Below, piece after piece: positions 16,744 through 25,807 of a stretch of DNA of 64,000 bases; positions within the stretch are counted from its first letter, which is position 1, and every line of letters starts with the position of its first letter. Under the pieces are notes generated by a model, which ran no database searches, was not told where the DNA came from, and worked only from the letters and a program-made list of their open reading frames with translations. The translations under genes were made by a program, and so were the position numbers. Origin of the DNA: Paenibacillus sp. FSL H7-0331 (lineage in GTDB: Bacteria > Bacillota > Bacilli > Paenibacillales > NBRC-103111). Location of the stretch: contig NZ_MRTH01000002.1 of assembly GCF_001956045.1 (NCBI RefSeq), forward strand, positions 186,001 to 250,000. The letters are read 5' to 3'.

Positions 16744-17472
16744 ATGATTATTGTACGTAATTTATCTAAATCATTTCCACCAAATCACCAAATATTAGAC
16801 AAGCTAAGCTTTCAAGCGGACGAGGGTGAGCTTATTGCTTTAGTTGGAGGTAGCGGAAGCGGCAAAACCACACTGTTTCGCTGTTTATCCTTAAAGCTGA
16901 ATTGGGACGAAGGTCAATACATATACCAAGGGAAAGATATTTCGGGAGTGAACGGGCTGGAGAAATTCAAGCTTCGTAAGGATTGGGCCTTTCTGGAGGA
17001 AAAGCCTGATTTGAATCCGCGTAAATCTGCTTTAAAAAATGTACTTAGTGGCTTGTTCTTTCACAAAGCATGGTGGCGCATTCTTTCGGGGACCACATCT
17101 GGCGATGATCATATGACTGCGATGGACTATTTGGACAAGGTTGGCTTACTCGAAAAAGCACATGATCCTGTTGAAAAGCTGAGCGGTGGGGAGAAGCAGC
17201 GTGTAGCGATTGCTAAGGCTTTGATTCGGGGAGCGAGAGTTATCTATGCAGATGAACCTATATCCGGATTGGACCCGGAAGCCGCTTTGCGTGTAATGGA
17301 GGATTTGAAAGACATTTGTACCAAGGATAAGGTGACCATTTTTTGCAGTTTGCATCAGGTCGAGATGGCCGAAAAATTTGGCTCGCGCATATGGGGTCTG
17401 GCCGAAGGCAAGCTAGTCGTTGACATTGCCGGGAGAAGGCTGACGCAGCGTGAAAAGAATCTGATCTTTTAA
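16744..17472 (+). CDS. Orphan ABC transporter ATP-binding protein (PhnC-like)
   Basis: A 242-aa nucleotide-binding subunit. Walker A GGSGSGKTT, a Q-loop region (WAFLEEKPDLNPRKSALKNVLSG), signature LSGGEKQRVAIAKA, Walker B VIYADEPISGLD and switch SLHQVEMAEKFG are intact. The insertion after the Q-loop and overall pattern resemble PhnC of phosphonate importers. No permease or binding protein adjoins it, which is unusual for PhnC. I use the ATG at 16744, ten nt from AAAGGGAG; an in-frame ATG at 16690 lies inside the presumed promoter zone. Confidence 0.85.
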   Translation: MIIVRNLSKSFPPNHQILDKLSFQADEGELIALVGGSGSGKTTLFRCLSLKLNWDEGQYIYQGKDISGVNGLEKFKLRKDWAFLEEKPDLNPRKSALKNVLSGLFFHKAWWRILSGTTSGDDHMTAMDYLDKVGLLEKAHDPVEKLSGGEKQRVAIAKALIRGARVIYADEPISGLDPEAALRVMEDLKDICTKDKVTIFCSLHQVEMAEKFGSRIWGLAEGKLVVDIAGRRLTQREKNLIF

Positions 17473-17476
17473 GGGG

Positions 17477-17583
17477 GGAGATTGGCGAATAAGTGTTGCT
17501 GCGCGGCCGTAATGTTCTTCCGATCGTTGTTGGTCGCTTCTACAGAACACCACGGTCGCTCCGCTCTTGATTCACCAATCTCC
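17477..17583. repeat. 107-bp imperfect long inverted repeat
   Basis: The outer arms GGAGATTGGCGAAT (17477-17490) and ATTCACCAATCTCC (17570-17583) pair at 13 of 14 positions. Inside, GCGCGGCCGTAATGTTCT pairs imperfectly with AGAACACCACGGTCGCTCCGC. The GC-rich interior differs from its AT-rich surroundings. It may be a REP/MITE-like element or a structured RNA immediately after the ATPase gene. I saw no second copy here. Confidence 0.55.
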
Positions 17584-17650
17584 GGGGTGTAGGGATAATT
17601 AGCACAATCTGAATACGGATTGTGCTTGATTTGAAATTCAAATAATAAAT

Positions 17651-17698
17651 GACAAAAGAGCAGTTTTCTGTGAATCTCAGAAAACTGCTCTTTTTGTC
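17651..17698. terminator. Bidirectional rho-independent terminator
   Basis: AAAGAGCAGTTTTCTG and CAGAAAACTGCTCTTT are perfect 16-bp arms around a 7-nt loop, with T-runs on both strands. It separates the convergent ATPase and YpdA genes. Confidence 0.85.
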
Positions 17699-17778
17699 TC
17701 CATAGAAAAATCCTTTTTTAAAATTTTATTCTTTAAAATATGGGTATTAATTATGTAAGAATAACGGATAAGAGTTCT

Positions 17779-18756
17779 TTACAAGCTGCTTTCGGCAATA
17801 CGGCGAGCAATCATACCGCCATGCAGTCGCCCTGATTCAATGAACACTTCGTTGGCATCGCTTCCTGAAGCGGCGACACCTGCAATGAACAAGCCGGGAA
17901 TCGGGGTTTCCATGGTTTCTGGATTATGTATGGGAGCTGTGGACGTCTCATCCATCTGTACACCAGCGGATGCGAGAAGTCCTCGATCAGGGCGAAACCC
18001 GGTTAAAGCAAGTACAAAATCATTATCCAGGAGCTGCTCGTTGTCTCCAGTCCGAACTAGAATGGATTGGTCATGGATCTGAATGATCTGTGATCCGAAC
18101 AGCATTTTGATTCTCCCTTTCTTGATCATGCTTTCAAATACGGGAAGAACCCAAGGCTTAATGCTTGATGAGAAGCCTTCTCCCCGATAAACAATCGTGA
18201 CATCTGCACCTGCACGCATTAAATCCATGGCTGCATCGATAGCGGAGTTACTTCCACCAATTACTGCAACCTTTGTGCCGCTGTAAGGGTGGGCCTCATG
18301 AAAATAGTGGGAGACTTTGGCGGATTCCTCCCCAGGAATGCCCAGCATGTTCGGATGATCAAAATATCCCGTAGCCACAATGACATAACGGGCCTTGATC
18401 ATCGAAATGTTATTAAACCGATCACTCAGCTGCAGCTCAAATGAGCCGTTATCTGTCTTTGTAATCGATTGGACAGTATGGTACGACTGAATTCGGACCT
18501 TGCTGCGTAAAGCAGCATTTCGATAATAATGAAGCGCTTCAAGGCGCGATGGCTTTTCGTTGGGGGTTGTAAATGGAATGCCGCCTATTTCTAGTAAATC
18601 CGGAGTGCTGAAAAAATGCATGTAGGTCGGGTATAAGTAAATAGAGTGTGCAATACTGTATTTCTCGATGATCAAAGGTGCATAACCCAGTTTTTGCAGC
18701 TCCAAGGCTGCAGACAATCCACAAGGGCCTGCTCCGACTATAATAATCTCTTCCAA
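17779..18756 (-). CDS. ypdA: Putative bacillithiol disulfide reductase YpdA
   Basis: A thioredoxin-reductase-fold flavoprotein, 325 aa. An N-terminal FAD Rossmann motif GAGPCGLSAALEL is followed by a second NADPH motif VIGGSNSAIDAAMDL and the C-terminal FAD motif GLFIAGVAASGSDANEVFIESGR. There is no CxxC pair, as in YpdA, which reduces bacillithiol disulfide with NADPH. I place the start at TTG 18756 because GAGGTG lies seven nt upstream and the FAD motif should begin near residue 6; longer in-frame ATG starts (18771, 18840) would add unrelated residues. Confidence 0.88.
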   Translation of the reverse strand: MEEIIIVGAGPCGLSAALELQKLGYAPLIIEKYSIAHSIYLYPTYMHFFSTPDLLEIGGIPFTTPNEKPSRLEALHYYRNAALRSKVRIQSYHTVQSITKTDNGSFELQLSDRFNNISMIKARYVIVATGYFDHPNMLGIPGEESAKVSHYFHEAHPYSGTKVAVIGGSNSAIDAAMDLMRAGADVTIVYRGEGFSSSIKPWVLPVFESMIKKGRIKMLFGSQIIQIHDQSILVRTGDNEQLLDNDFVLALTGFRPDRGLLASAGVQMDETSTAPIHNPETMETPIPGLFIAGVAASGSDANEVFIESGRLHGGMIARRIAESSL

Positions 18757-18921
18757 ACCGTGACACCTCATTTCGTTCAAATCAGTTACTAGCCACAAGG
18801 CTTTGTATTCCATAGTAACCGATTCAATAAAACGATGCAAAAGGAGGATTCCACGCAGGGAATGCGTTCATTAGTCGTGAAACAGGCTTTGAGATATTGC
18901 GGAAGCTGATAGATACTTAGG

Positions 18922-19518
18922 CTAGTAATGGCCAGTGACACTTGACTGCTTTTTACGGCATACATAGACAAAGGCTGGTGGAACATTGAGCATAACGAAC
19001 TGTATGGCCTCAATTTCAAAATGCTTGCTTAACTGTTTCTTCATTTGGAGTGTATATTGGAAGGCGATAAAGAGACCGTCCGGTTTTAATGAATTGACGA
19101 TCTGCTCCATCAGATCGTTACGTACTTGCTGCGGGAAGTTTGCAAAAGGGAGCCCGCTGATAATACAGTCAACATGATCAAGGCCTTGCTGCCTTACAAC
19201 GCTGTGAATGCTTTTGGCATCGGAATGGGTAGTAAAGCCCGGGTGCTGCTGTTCCAGCTGTTTCCGAAGATGGGAGTCACGCTCAAACAGCATAACCTTG
19301 GTTTCTTGCTTTAACGAACGATGGATAGCTTGCGTAATGACGCCTGTTCCTGCCCCAAGCTCGGCTACGCTCGTGATTTCATTCCATTGCACAGCTGATA
19401 CCATTTTGTTGGCCAGATGCCGGGAGCTTGGAGTAACGCTTCCAATTGCTTTGGGGGTTCGGATAAATTTATAGAAGAACAACATTTTTTGAAGCGCAGT
19501 TGTCTCGTTTGCGTTCAT
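18922..19518 (-). CDS. Class I SAM-dependent methyltransferase (phospholipid/rRNA-adenine type)
   Basis: A 198-aa methyltransferase of the KsgA/PmtA-like group. The N-terminal FYKFIRTPKAIGSVTPSSR is characteristic of the phospholipid N-methyltransferase-like subgroup, motif I is VAELGAGTGVITQ, the acidic ribose contact is LFERD and motif IV-like is IISGLPFANFP (an NPPY analogue). The target could be a lipid head group or RNA; sequence alone does not decide. AAAGGGG precedes the ATG at 19518. Confidence 0.85.
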   Translation of the reverse strand: MNANETTALQKMLFFYKFIRTPKAIGSVTPSSRHLANKMVSAVQWNEITSVAELGAGTGVITQAIHRSLKQETKVMLFERDSHLRKQLEQQHPGFTTHSDAKSIHSVVRQQGLDHVDCIISGLPFANFPQQVRNDLMEQIVNSLKPDGLFIAFQYTLQMKKQLSKHFEIEAIQFVMLNVPPAFVYVCRKKQSSVTGHY

Positions 19519-19821
19519 TTAAAAATCCCCTTTTCGATTCATTAAAGCTATCTGTAAGCATAATGTCTTCAAGCCACTTTGCACACGGACCAGAGTACTG
19601 TATTGAACTGGACTAAAGTCTGGTTTTCCAAAGTCTTGTTGCATCTGCTCTACTTTTATTAGTGTCTATCATACTACGAAAATGGATTTTCGCCTAATCT
19701 TTGTTCGAAAAAATCCCAATTTGTGTATCACCTGCTTAAATTTTAAAGTAGCAGCCCGAATAATATCATTGGGTTAGGGTATGATATTGTCGGTAATAAA
19801 TATCGTTAAAAGGGAGAATAT
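19519..19821. other. Gene-free interval between methyltransferase and coat genes
   Basis: About 300 bp, AT-rich, between divergent genes. It must hold the promoters of both. I could not assign a sporulation sigma-factor promoter for the coat genes with confidence, and see no gene or stable hairpin. Confidence 0.4.
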
Positions 19822-20049
19822 ATGATGATGGAACCGATATCTACCAAAGAGCTGGATTACGTTACGGATTCGATGTCTAATGAGGATTTGATTATTAAGC
19901 AATGTGCCGTTCTCGCAGCAAGCACACAGCAAAATGCTACCCATTCGCTGTGTATGGACATTATCAATGTGCATAATCACCATTATAACACCCTGATGCA
20001 AACTCTTCATCAGCATGTACCCATGGCTCCTACACAAAACTATAATTAG
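19822..20049 (+). CDS. Small spore coat-associated protein (CotF-like)
   Basis: 75 aa, starting at one of three successive ATGs (19822/19825/19828) after AAGGGAG. The segment STKELDYVTDSMSNEDLIIKQ resembles the N-terminal part of CotF-type spore coat proteins in Paenibacillus, and the C-terminal His-rich stretch (NVHNHHYNT) is typical of small coat proteins. It is 18 bp upstream of another CotF-like gene, probably cotranscribed during sporulation. Confidence 0.7.
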   Translation: MMMEPISTKELDYVTDSMSNEDLIIKQCAVLAASTQQNATHSLCMDIINVHNHHYNTLMQTLHQHVPMAPTQNYN

Positions 20050-20067
20050 AAAGAGGTGACCTGAAAT

Positions 20068-20448
20068 ATGAATCAGAGTACAGGTGCTTTACCGGAAAGA
20101 GAAATGCTGCTCACCATTCTCTGCGAGCTGAAACGGACAAGTCGTGAATATACGACAGCTGTGACGGAATCCAATTGCAGCGCTATCCGACAAACACTTA
20201 CTTCCTTATTGAACAGCACCCTGGAATCACAGGCCAAAGTGTACGGTTACATGAAGCAGCACAATATGTATAATGCATCATCGCCGGTACTTCGCCAGGA
20301 AGTTGAAAAGAAATTCATGCAGCATCAACAAGCACAGCAAGAACAAAGCCAATTTGTACAAAGCAGGCTGCAAGGACGGCAGCCATACGGCGCTCCATTT
20401 CCCAATAATGGGAATACTCCCTCTCAGCATCAGGCCTTCATGATGTAG
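20068..20448 (+). CDS. Spore coat protein, CotF family
   Basis: A 126-aa coat protein. The N-terminal half (LPEREMLLTILCELKRTSREYTT) is an alpha-helical CotF-domain segment with a helical hairpin continuing to VYGYMKQHNMY; the C-terminal 45 residues are Gln-rich (QHQQAQQEQSQFVQ) with a Pro/Asn/Gly tail. AAGAGGTGA precedes the ATG. A terminator follows 45 bp downstream. Confidence 0.82.
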   Translation: MNQSTGALPEREMLLTILCELKRTSREYTTAVTESNCSAIRQTLTSLLNSTLESQAKVYGYMKQHNMYNASSPVLRQEVEKKFMQHQQAQQEQSQFVQSRLQGRQPYGAPFPNNGNTPSQHQAFMM

Positions 20449-20492
20449 TGCCCGATAGCGCCGTTGTGATACGGTGAATGAAAGACCCAGAT

Positions 20493-20530
20493 AAACGTCT
20501 TGCGTACGTACGATGCGCAAGGCGTTTTTA
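20493..20530 (+). terminator. Rho-independent terminator of coat operon
   Basis: AACGTCTTGCG and CGCAAGGCGTT form an 11-bp stem with one U-G pair around TACGTACGAT, followed by TTTTT. Confidence 0.8.
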
Positions 20531-20669
20531 CGTATCTGCTTACTATACGAATGGACAAGCATATTTCATATTATGCTTCATAAAGTTACAATAGACATAA
20601 AAACTAGCAGGTTGTTTTTGCTAGATTCAGAGGTTATTCACTTATTTAACGAGAAGAGGTGCTCGTTCC

Positions 20670-21488
20670 ATGCTGGAATGGAATCGTAAAGAGGAGGCTG
20701 CCGGTATTGTTCGATTTATCCGAGCACGGTTGTCGCTGCTGGTGATGGCTTTTTTGTTTGGGAATTTGATTGCTGTTGTATTCACAGCGCTTGAGCCCTC
20801 TGGAGCGGATCTGCGATCCGAGACTTATACCTATCAGAAAACAACGACCCAGAACGGGGTTAAACTTCATGCGCTGCGCACTCGGCCTAATAATATTGTG
20901 TTGAAGCATATTCAGTCGAATGTAACGTTAACCGATGAATTCGGGATTAATGGCGGTTTTTTTTGGAATGGAGATTTGCTTAGTATTGCCGTTGTCAATG
21001 ACCAACCGTTAGTTGGCCAGCAGTGGGACTATGGATCGGGGTGGTATAATATTGATGTTCCGAAAGGTACCTTGGTATGGGATGAAATTACAGGCAGCTT
21101 TAGCGTACAAGTCGCGATTGATGCAGAGCAGCTTCATGTAACAGATAAAGGACACTATTGGGCGCAAGGTGGGGTCAGTATGTCATTGCAGCACGATGAG
21201 CAGTGGGTTCAGCAGGCGTTGGCTGAGGATATGCCGGCGTTTGCGGAGGCCCGGCTTCGTTCAGGTGCGGTTTATGACAAGTCCCAGAATCTATGGCTGC
21301 TAGTTTCGGAGACTCCTTGTACGGTAGAACAATTTCGCACAGCGGCGATAGAATGGGTAGGTCGCACCCAGGTCGTGGATGGAGTATTCCTCGATGGCGA
21401 TGGTTCTTCGCAAATGCGCAGTGCACAGATTCAACTTAAAGGAGACACGAGAGAGGTGTATCAGATGCTTGCGCTCAAGAAAAAATAA
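20670..21488 (+). CDS. Membrane-anchored phosphodiester glycosidase-like protein (NAGPA domain)
   Basis: 272 aa. Residues 19-42 form a single N-terminal membrane anchor (SLLVMAFLFGNLIAVVF). The extracellular part has NAGPA/PF09992 hallmarks: a late strand-turn GINGGFFW, QGGVSM-like core and the C-terminal FLDGDGSSQM motif corresponding to the conserved LDGGGSS. Members cleave or process phosphodiester-linked sugars such as wall polymer caps. Several family spacings are shortened, so activity is not assured. Confidence 0.7.
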   Translation: MLEWNRKEEAAGIVRFIRARLSLLVMAFLFGNLIAVVFTALEPSGADLRSETYTYQKTTTQNGVKLHALRTRPNNIVLKHIQSNVTLTDEFGINGGFFWNGDLLSIAVVNDQPLVGQQWDYGSGWYNIDVPKGTLVWDEITGSFSVQVAIDAEQLHVTDKGHYWAQGGVSMSLQHDEQWVQQALAEDMPAFAEARLRSGAVYDKSQNLWLLVSETPCTVEQFRTAAIEWVGRTQVVDGVFLDGDGSSQMRSAQIQLKGDTREVYQMLALKKK

Positions 21489-21641
21489 AGCGCTGTACGG
21501 CTTAACTGGTTCCATTGACATTCACAGCAGCTACCATGCAAAATGGGTCTGGAAAGATAGTCGCAAACAAGCTATGATAACGATTAGCTGCCATAATTGG
21601 CGCATACATACAGGATGCATTTGGAGAGGTGGAAGAAACGA

Positions 21642-22205
21642 ATGGCGATCAATTTTTGTACGGAATGCGGCCAGCCTATGGAAATACGGACCATAGATGG
21701 CGTAGAACGTCGTGCATGTACGAGCTGCAGCGCAGTTCATTGGGGATCTTACAGTATCGGGGTTGGAGCCCTTGTTATAAAAGATGATAAAGTGCTGCTT
21801 GTTCGCAGGGCGCAAGAGCCTGGCAAAGGGAATTGGACTAATCCTGGAGGCTATATTGAACAGCTGGAGCCTATTGAGGAAACGGTAATTCGTGAAGTGC
21901 TTGAAGAGTGTGGAGTTCAAACTAGCGTTAAGGGAATTATTGCCTTGCGCGACCAGCCGCGAGCTTCGGTACATAATTTGTATGTGGCTTTTGAGATGGA
22001 TTATATAAGTGGAGAGCCTATTCCTGATGGTGTTGAAGTAGATGGGGCCGGATTCTACTCTATGGAAGAAATGCAGACGATGAAGGTGGCAAGCTTCACA
22101 CAGTGGCTGATTGATGCAGCATTGCGCGGTAACGGAGCTGGCTTGCAGCATGATCGGGAGCCGATTGTGCCGACGAATGGCAATGGTTTTTTTAGGGTTT
22201 TGTAA
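21642..22205 (+). CDS. Nudix hydrolase with N-terminal zinc ribbon
   Basis: A 187-aa NUDIX protein. Residues 5-30 hold a C2C2 zinc ribbon (CTECGQPM and CTSCS), as in NudC-like and ADP-ribose pyrophosphatase relatives. The Nudix box GYIEQLEPIEETVIREVLEE fits GX5EX7REUXEEXGU fully. It hydrolyses a nucleoside diphosphate linked to another group; the specific substrate is unknown. The ATG at 21642 has a GAGAGGTGG ribosome site; the in-frame ATG at 21597 has none. Confidence 0.88.
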   Translation: MAINFCTECGQPMEIRTIDGVERRACTSCSAVHWGSYSIGVGALVIKDDKVLLVRRAQEPGKGNWTNPGGYIEQLEPIEETVIREVLEECGVQTSVKGIIALRDQPRASVHNLYVAFEMDYISGEPIPDGVEVDGAGFYSMEEMQTMKVASFTQWLIDAALRGNGAGLQHDREPIVPTNGNGFFRVL

Positions 22206-22215
22206 GGCTGGACAG

Positions 22216-22255
22216 GCTATTCCCAAGTCTTTGACTTTGGAGAATAGCTTTTTTT
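22216..22255 (+). terminator. Rho-independent terminator of Nudix gene
   Basis: GCTATTCCCAAGTC and GACTTTGGAGAATAGC pair into a stem with a 1-nt bulge, followed by seven T's. Confidence 0.82.
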
Positions 22256-22360
22256 ATAAAAATATTTTTGTAATAGAGGAATTTGTCGATCTATTCAGAA
22301 TATAAATAGTATTTAGAAAACTAATCTAATTTTCAGTTTATTCTCGAAAGGGGTCTTGCA

Positions 22361-23368
22361 ATGGTTACGCTACCAAGAACTAATGAACTGGGTTTTTTTG
22401 AAATCAGATTGGAATCAATTGGAGGACTCGGAGCTAACCTGGCTGGCAAAATGCTGGCAGAGGCTGGCGTGGTAGGTGCCGGCTTGAACGGCGTCAGTTT
22501 TTCCTCCTATGGTTCGGAGAAGAAGGGCTCCGCGGTCAAGGCGCATATCCGTTTTTGCGATATCAACACGAATATTCGGGATACCTCACCCGTGGAACGT
22601 CCGCATGTCGTAGGCGTATTTCATGAATCTTTGTCGAAAACGATCAATGTGATTAGTGGCATTTATGAGGATACACTGGTGCTGGTCAATTCGACGAAAA
22701 CTCCGGAAGAGCTGAAGGCCAAGATGAATATGAAGGGCGGAACGATCGCCGTGATTGATGCGATTGGCATTTCGCTAGAAGAGAAAAATCGGGTTAATAT
22801 GGCAATGTTAGGTGCATTATTCCGGTTGTGTCCTTTTCTTAATCCCGATACGATGAAAAATGTTATCCGCAAATCGTTGGAGAAGAAGTATCCTTTAGCT
22901 GTACAGCCAGCATTAAATACATTTGAAAGGGGTTACAACGAGGTTGTCTTTCAAACTTTTGAGCTGGCGGAAGGTGATCAAATGCCTTCATATATCCGGC
23001 AGGATACTCCTGTTCTAGGTTTTGGTACACAGCCTATGGGCGGTGTCATTACGAATCCCGGAAATAGTGTATTGAAGGATCTCAGTATATCGCGGGCGGG
23101 CATGATGCCGCATTTTGAAGATGACAAATGTATTCACTGTGCAGCCTGTGACACGGTCTGTCCGGACTTTTGCTTTGTGTGGGATGAGCAAGCAGATAAA
23201 AAGGGCAGGCCGCAAATGTTCCTCCAGGGAATCGATTACCAATACTGCAAGGGCTGCTTGAAATGTGTACAGGCCTGTCCAACGGAGGCACTTTCCAGTG
23301 CAAGGGAAGCTGACGGCTATGCGGATGAGCATCGTGTACCTCACCGGTTCGATTTGGCTGCAACCTGA
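22361..23368 (+). CDS. 2-oxoacid:ferredoxin oxidoreductase, fused gamma-delta subunit
   Basis: 335 aa combining the gamma domain (residues 10-190; SIGGLGANLAGKMLAEAG, SFSSYGSEKKGS) with a C-terminal delta ferredoxin domain (about 240-315) that carries two [4Fe-4S] motifs, CIHCAACDTVCP and CKGCLKCVQACP. With the fused alpha-beta subunit 57 bp downstream it forms a CoA-dependent oxidoreductase that oxidises pyruvate or a related 2-oxoacid to acyl-CoA and reduces ferredoxin. GAAAGGGG precedes the ATG. The two-gene layout differs from single-chain PFOR and from four-gene types. Confidence 0.92.
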   Translation: MVTLPRTNELGFFEIRLESIGGLGANLAGKMLAEAGVVGAGLNGVSFSSYGSEKKGSAVKAHIRFCDINTNIRDTSPVERPHVVGVFHESLSKTINVISGIYEDTLVLVNSTKTPEELKAKMNMKGGTIAVIDAIGISLEEKNRVNMAMLGALFRLCPFLNPDTMKNVIRKSLEKKYPLAVQPALNTFERGYNEVVFQTFELAEGDQMPSYIRQDTPVLGFGTQPMGGVITNPGNSVLKDLSISRAGMMPHFEDDKCIHCAACDTVCPDFCFVWDEQADKKGRPQMFLQGIDYQYCKGCLKCVQACPTEALSSAREADGYADEHRVPHRFDLAAT

Positions 23369-23425
23369 TTCGTGTAAATCGCATATCATAATCCATTACA
23401 TGTAAATTGAAGGGTGGAGAACAAA

Positions 23426-25732
23426 GTGGCAATTGAGATTAATAAAGAGATTCCTCAGGGTACGGTGGAGCAGCGGATCGTATATGAATCCGGTAATGAA
23501 ATGGCGGCATATGCCGCGCACCAAATCAATTATCACATTATGGGATATTTCCCGATCTCGCCTTCCACAGAGGTTGCTCAATTTCTTGATATGATGAAGG
23601 CTAATGGACAGCACGACATCAAGCTGATCCCGGCAGATGGCGAGCACGGTTCAGCAGGGATTTGCTATGGAGCATCCACAGCTGGCGGTCGTGTATTTAA
23701 TGCGACGAGCGCGAATGGATACTTGTATATGCTGGAGCAAATGCCGGTGCAATCGGGAACCCGTTTTCCGATGGTAATGAACCTTGTCTGTCGCTCCGTA
23801 TCCGGACCTTTGAACATTCACGGAGACCACTCCGATTTATATTATGCATTGAATACCGGCTGGCCAATCCTGATGTGCCGTGACCCGCAGGCTGTGTATG
23901 ACATGAATATTATGGCGCTTAAACTGGCTGAGGATGCTGAAGTCCGCTTGCCTGTTATTGTTGCGTCCGATGGATACTTCACTTCACACCAAAAACGCCG
24001 GGTACAAACGTTCACCAAACGTGAGGATGTACAGTCTTTTATCGGGGCACAGCCGCCTGTTGGTTTTGCCGATACGCTTGACCGTAACAATCCGATCACA
24101 GTCGGACCTTATATGAATGAACCCGACTATATTAATAACTGCTACCAGCAGTCCATGGCGATGTACAGGGCGGAGCATGTCTTTGACCGTATTCGTACCG
24201 AATATGCGGAACTGACAGGACGCGACTATCCGATTCTTGATTTGTATTGTATGGAGGATGCAGAGGTTGCTGTGTTCCTAATGAATTCAGCATCGGAAAT
24301 TATTAAAGACGTTGTGGATCAGCTTCGTGCTCAGGGCATTAAAGCGGGTTCCATTGCCCCCAATTTGATTCGTCCATTCCCGCAAAAGGCGATAGCTGAA
24401 GCCTTGAAAAATGTGAAGGCTGTCACCGTAGGCGACCGCGCTGATTCTTATGGTGGTCATGGCGGCAATATGGTCAATGAAATCAAGGCTGCGCTGTTCA
24501 CGCTTGGCAATCATGACACGATGGTCATAAGCCGTATCTATGGTCTGGGTGGCAAGGATTTTTACAATGAGGATGGTCATGCATTATTCCAGTTCGCTAT
24601 AGACGCGGTGGAAAAAGGCAAGGTAGAAGTACCGTTCGATTATTACGGTCATTCGGTAGGGGATCCGAATCGAACCATGAAACGTGTCCTGAACCCGATG
24701 AAATATGAGGAATTAAATACTGGATTGATCACGGTCAAGCAGGATGAAGAGACGAAGAAGTTGAATGTTCGCATTCCGCCTTTGCGTGCTCTAACGAAGA
24801 AGCCAAAACGAATTGCTCCGGGTCATGGCGCCTGTCCGGGCTGCGGTATTTTCTCAGGTCTTGAATTGTTCTTCAAGGGGATCGAGGGTGATATCGTAGC
24901 GTTGTTCCACACAGGCTGTGCCATGGTAGTCACAACAGGGTATCCGTACTCGTCACATAAGGCGACCTATATTCACAACCTGTTCCAAAATGGTGCAGCT
25001 ACCATGTCGGGTGTTGTTGAAATGTTCTGGGAGCGCAAACGCCGCGGTGAGCTGGATGCATATAATCTGCCTGCCGATTTCACATTCGTGATGATCACCG
25101 GGGACGGTGGTATGGATATCGGGATGGGGCCAGCAATCGGTGCAGCGCTGCGAAATCACAAAATGATCATTCTGGAGTACGATAATGAAGGTTACATGAA
25201 TACAGGTGCACAGCTGTCCTATTCCACGCCAATGGGCCATCGGACATCGACTTCCAATGTAGGCTCCAAGCAGGGGGGGAAAGTGTTCCATCACAAGGAC
25301 ACTGCGCAAATTATGGCAGCAACCCACATTCCTTATGTATTTACAGGCTCAGAGGCGTTCCCGCAGGATTTGGTTCGTAAAGGTGCCAAGGCTCAATGGT
25401 ATGCTCAGAATGAAGGTTTGGTATACGGCAAGATTTTGATTGCCTGTCCATTGAATTGGCTGTCCGAAGACGAGGACGGGTCCAATATTGTTGGTGCGGC
25501 AGTAGATTCCTGCTTCTTCCCGTTGTATGAGGTAGAGCATGGGGTTACAACGATAACTTACAATCCGGAGGATAAGAGTAAAAAGGTTCCTTTGTCAGAG
25601 TGGCTCACTACCATGGGTAAAACGAAGCATATGACTAAACCTGAGTACGAGGATTCCTATAAAGAGTTCGAGAGGGAAGTGGAACGACGCTGGAGTATGC
25701 TGAAGGCCAAGCACGAAAGCCCGTATCTATAA
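23426..25732 (+). CDS. 2-oxoacid:ferredoxin oxidoreductase, fused alpha-beta subunit
   Basis: 768 aa. Residues 15-400 are the alpha part (pyrimidine-binding domain with YFPISPSTEVAQF and DGEHGSAGICYGAS; domain II ending GDRADSYGGHGG). Residues 460-700 are the TPP-binding beta part (GHGACPGCGIFSG, GDGGMDIGMGPAIGAAL, EYDNEGYMNTGAQLS), with Cys residues for a cluster (CPGC, HTGCAM). The start is GTG 23426, six nt after GGTGGAG; an earlier in-frame GTG at 23414 overlaps that site. A terminator follows, so 22361-25732 is a self-contained operon. Confidence 0.92.
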   Translation: MAIEINKEIPQGTVEQRIVYESGNEMAAYAAHQINYHIMGYFPISPSTEVAQFLDMMKANGQHDIKLIPADGEHGSAGICYGASTAGGRVFNATSANGYLYMLEQMPVQSGTRFPMVMNLVCRSVSGPLNIHGDHSDLYYALNTGWPILMCRDPQAVYDMNIMALKLAEDAEVRLPVIVASDGYFTSHQKRRVQTFTKREDVQSFIGAQPPVGFADTLDRNNPITVGPYMNEPDYINNCYQQSMAMYRAEHVFDRIRTEYAELTGRDYPILDLYCMEDAEVAVFLMNSASEIIKDVVDQLRAQGIKAGSIAPNLIRPFPQKAIAEALKNVKAVTVGDRADSYGGHGGNMVNEIKAALFTLGNHDTMVISRIYGLGGKDFYNEDGHALFQFAIDAVEKGKVEVPFDYYGHSVGDPNRTMKRVLNPMKYEELNTGLITVKQDEETKKLNVRIPPLRALTKKPKRIAPGHGACPGCGIFSGLELFFKGIEGDIVALFHTGCAMVVTTGYPYSSHKATYIHNLFQNGAATMSGVVEMFWERKRRGELDAYNLPADFTFVMITGDGGMDIGMGPAIGAALRNHKMIILEYDNEGYMNTGAQLSYSTPMGHRTSTSNVGSKQGGKVFHHKDTAQIMAATHIPYVFTGSEAFPQDLVRKGAKAQWYAQNEGLVYGKILIACPLNWLSEDEDGSNIVGAAVDSCFFPLYEVEHGVTTITYNPEDKSKKVPLSEWLTTMGKTKHMTKPEYEDSYKEFEREVERRWSMLKAKHESPYL

Positions 25733-25743
25733 GTTCGTAAAGG

Positions 25744-25787
25744 CAAAAGGCATTCTCTCCCAAAGAGAAAAATGCCTTTTGTTTTTT
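25744..25787 (+). terminator. Rho-independent terminator of oxidoreductase operon
   Basis: AAAAGGCATT and AATGCCTTTT with inner TTCTC/GAGAA, followed by GTTTTTT. Confidence 0.82.
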
Positions 25788-25807
25788 GGAAAATGGAGGA
25801 GATCAGG

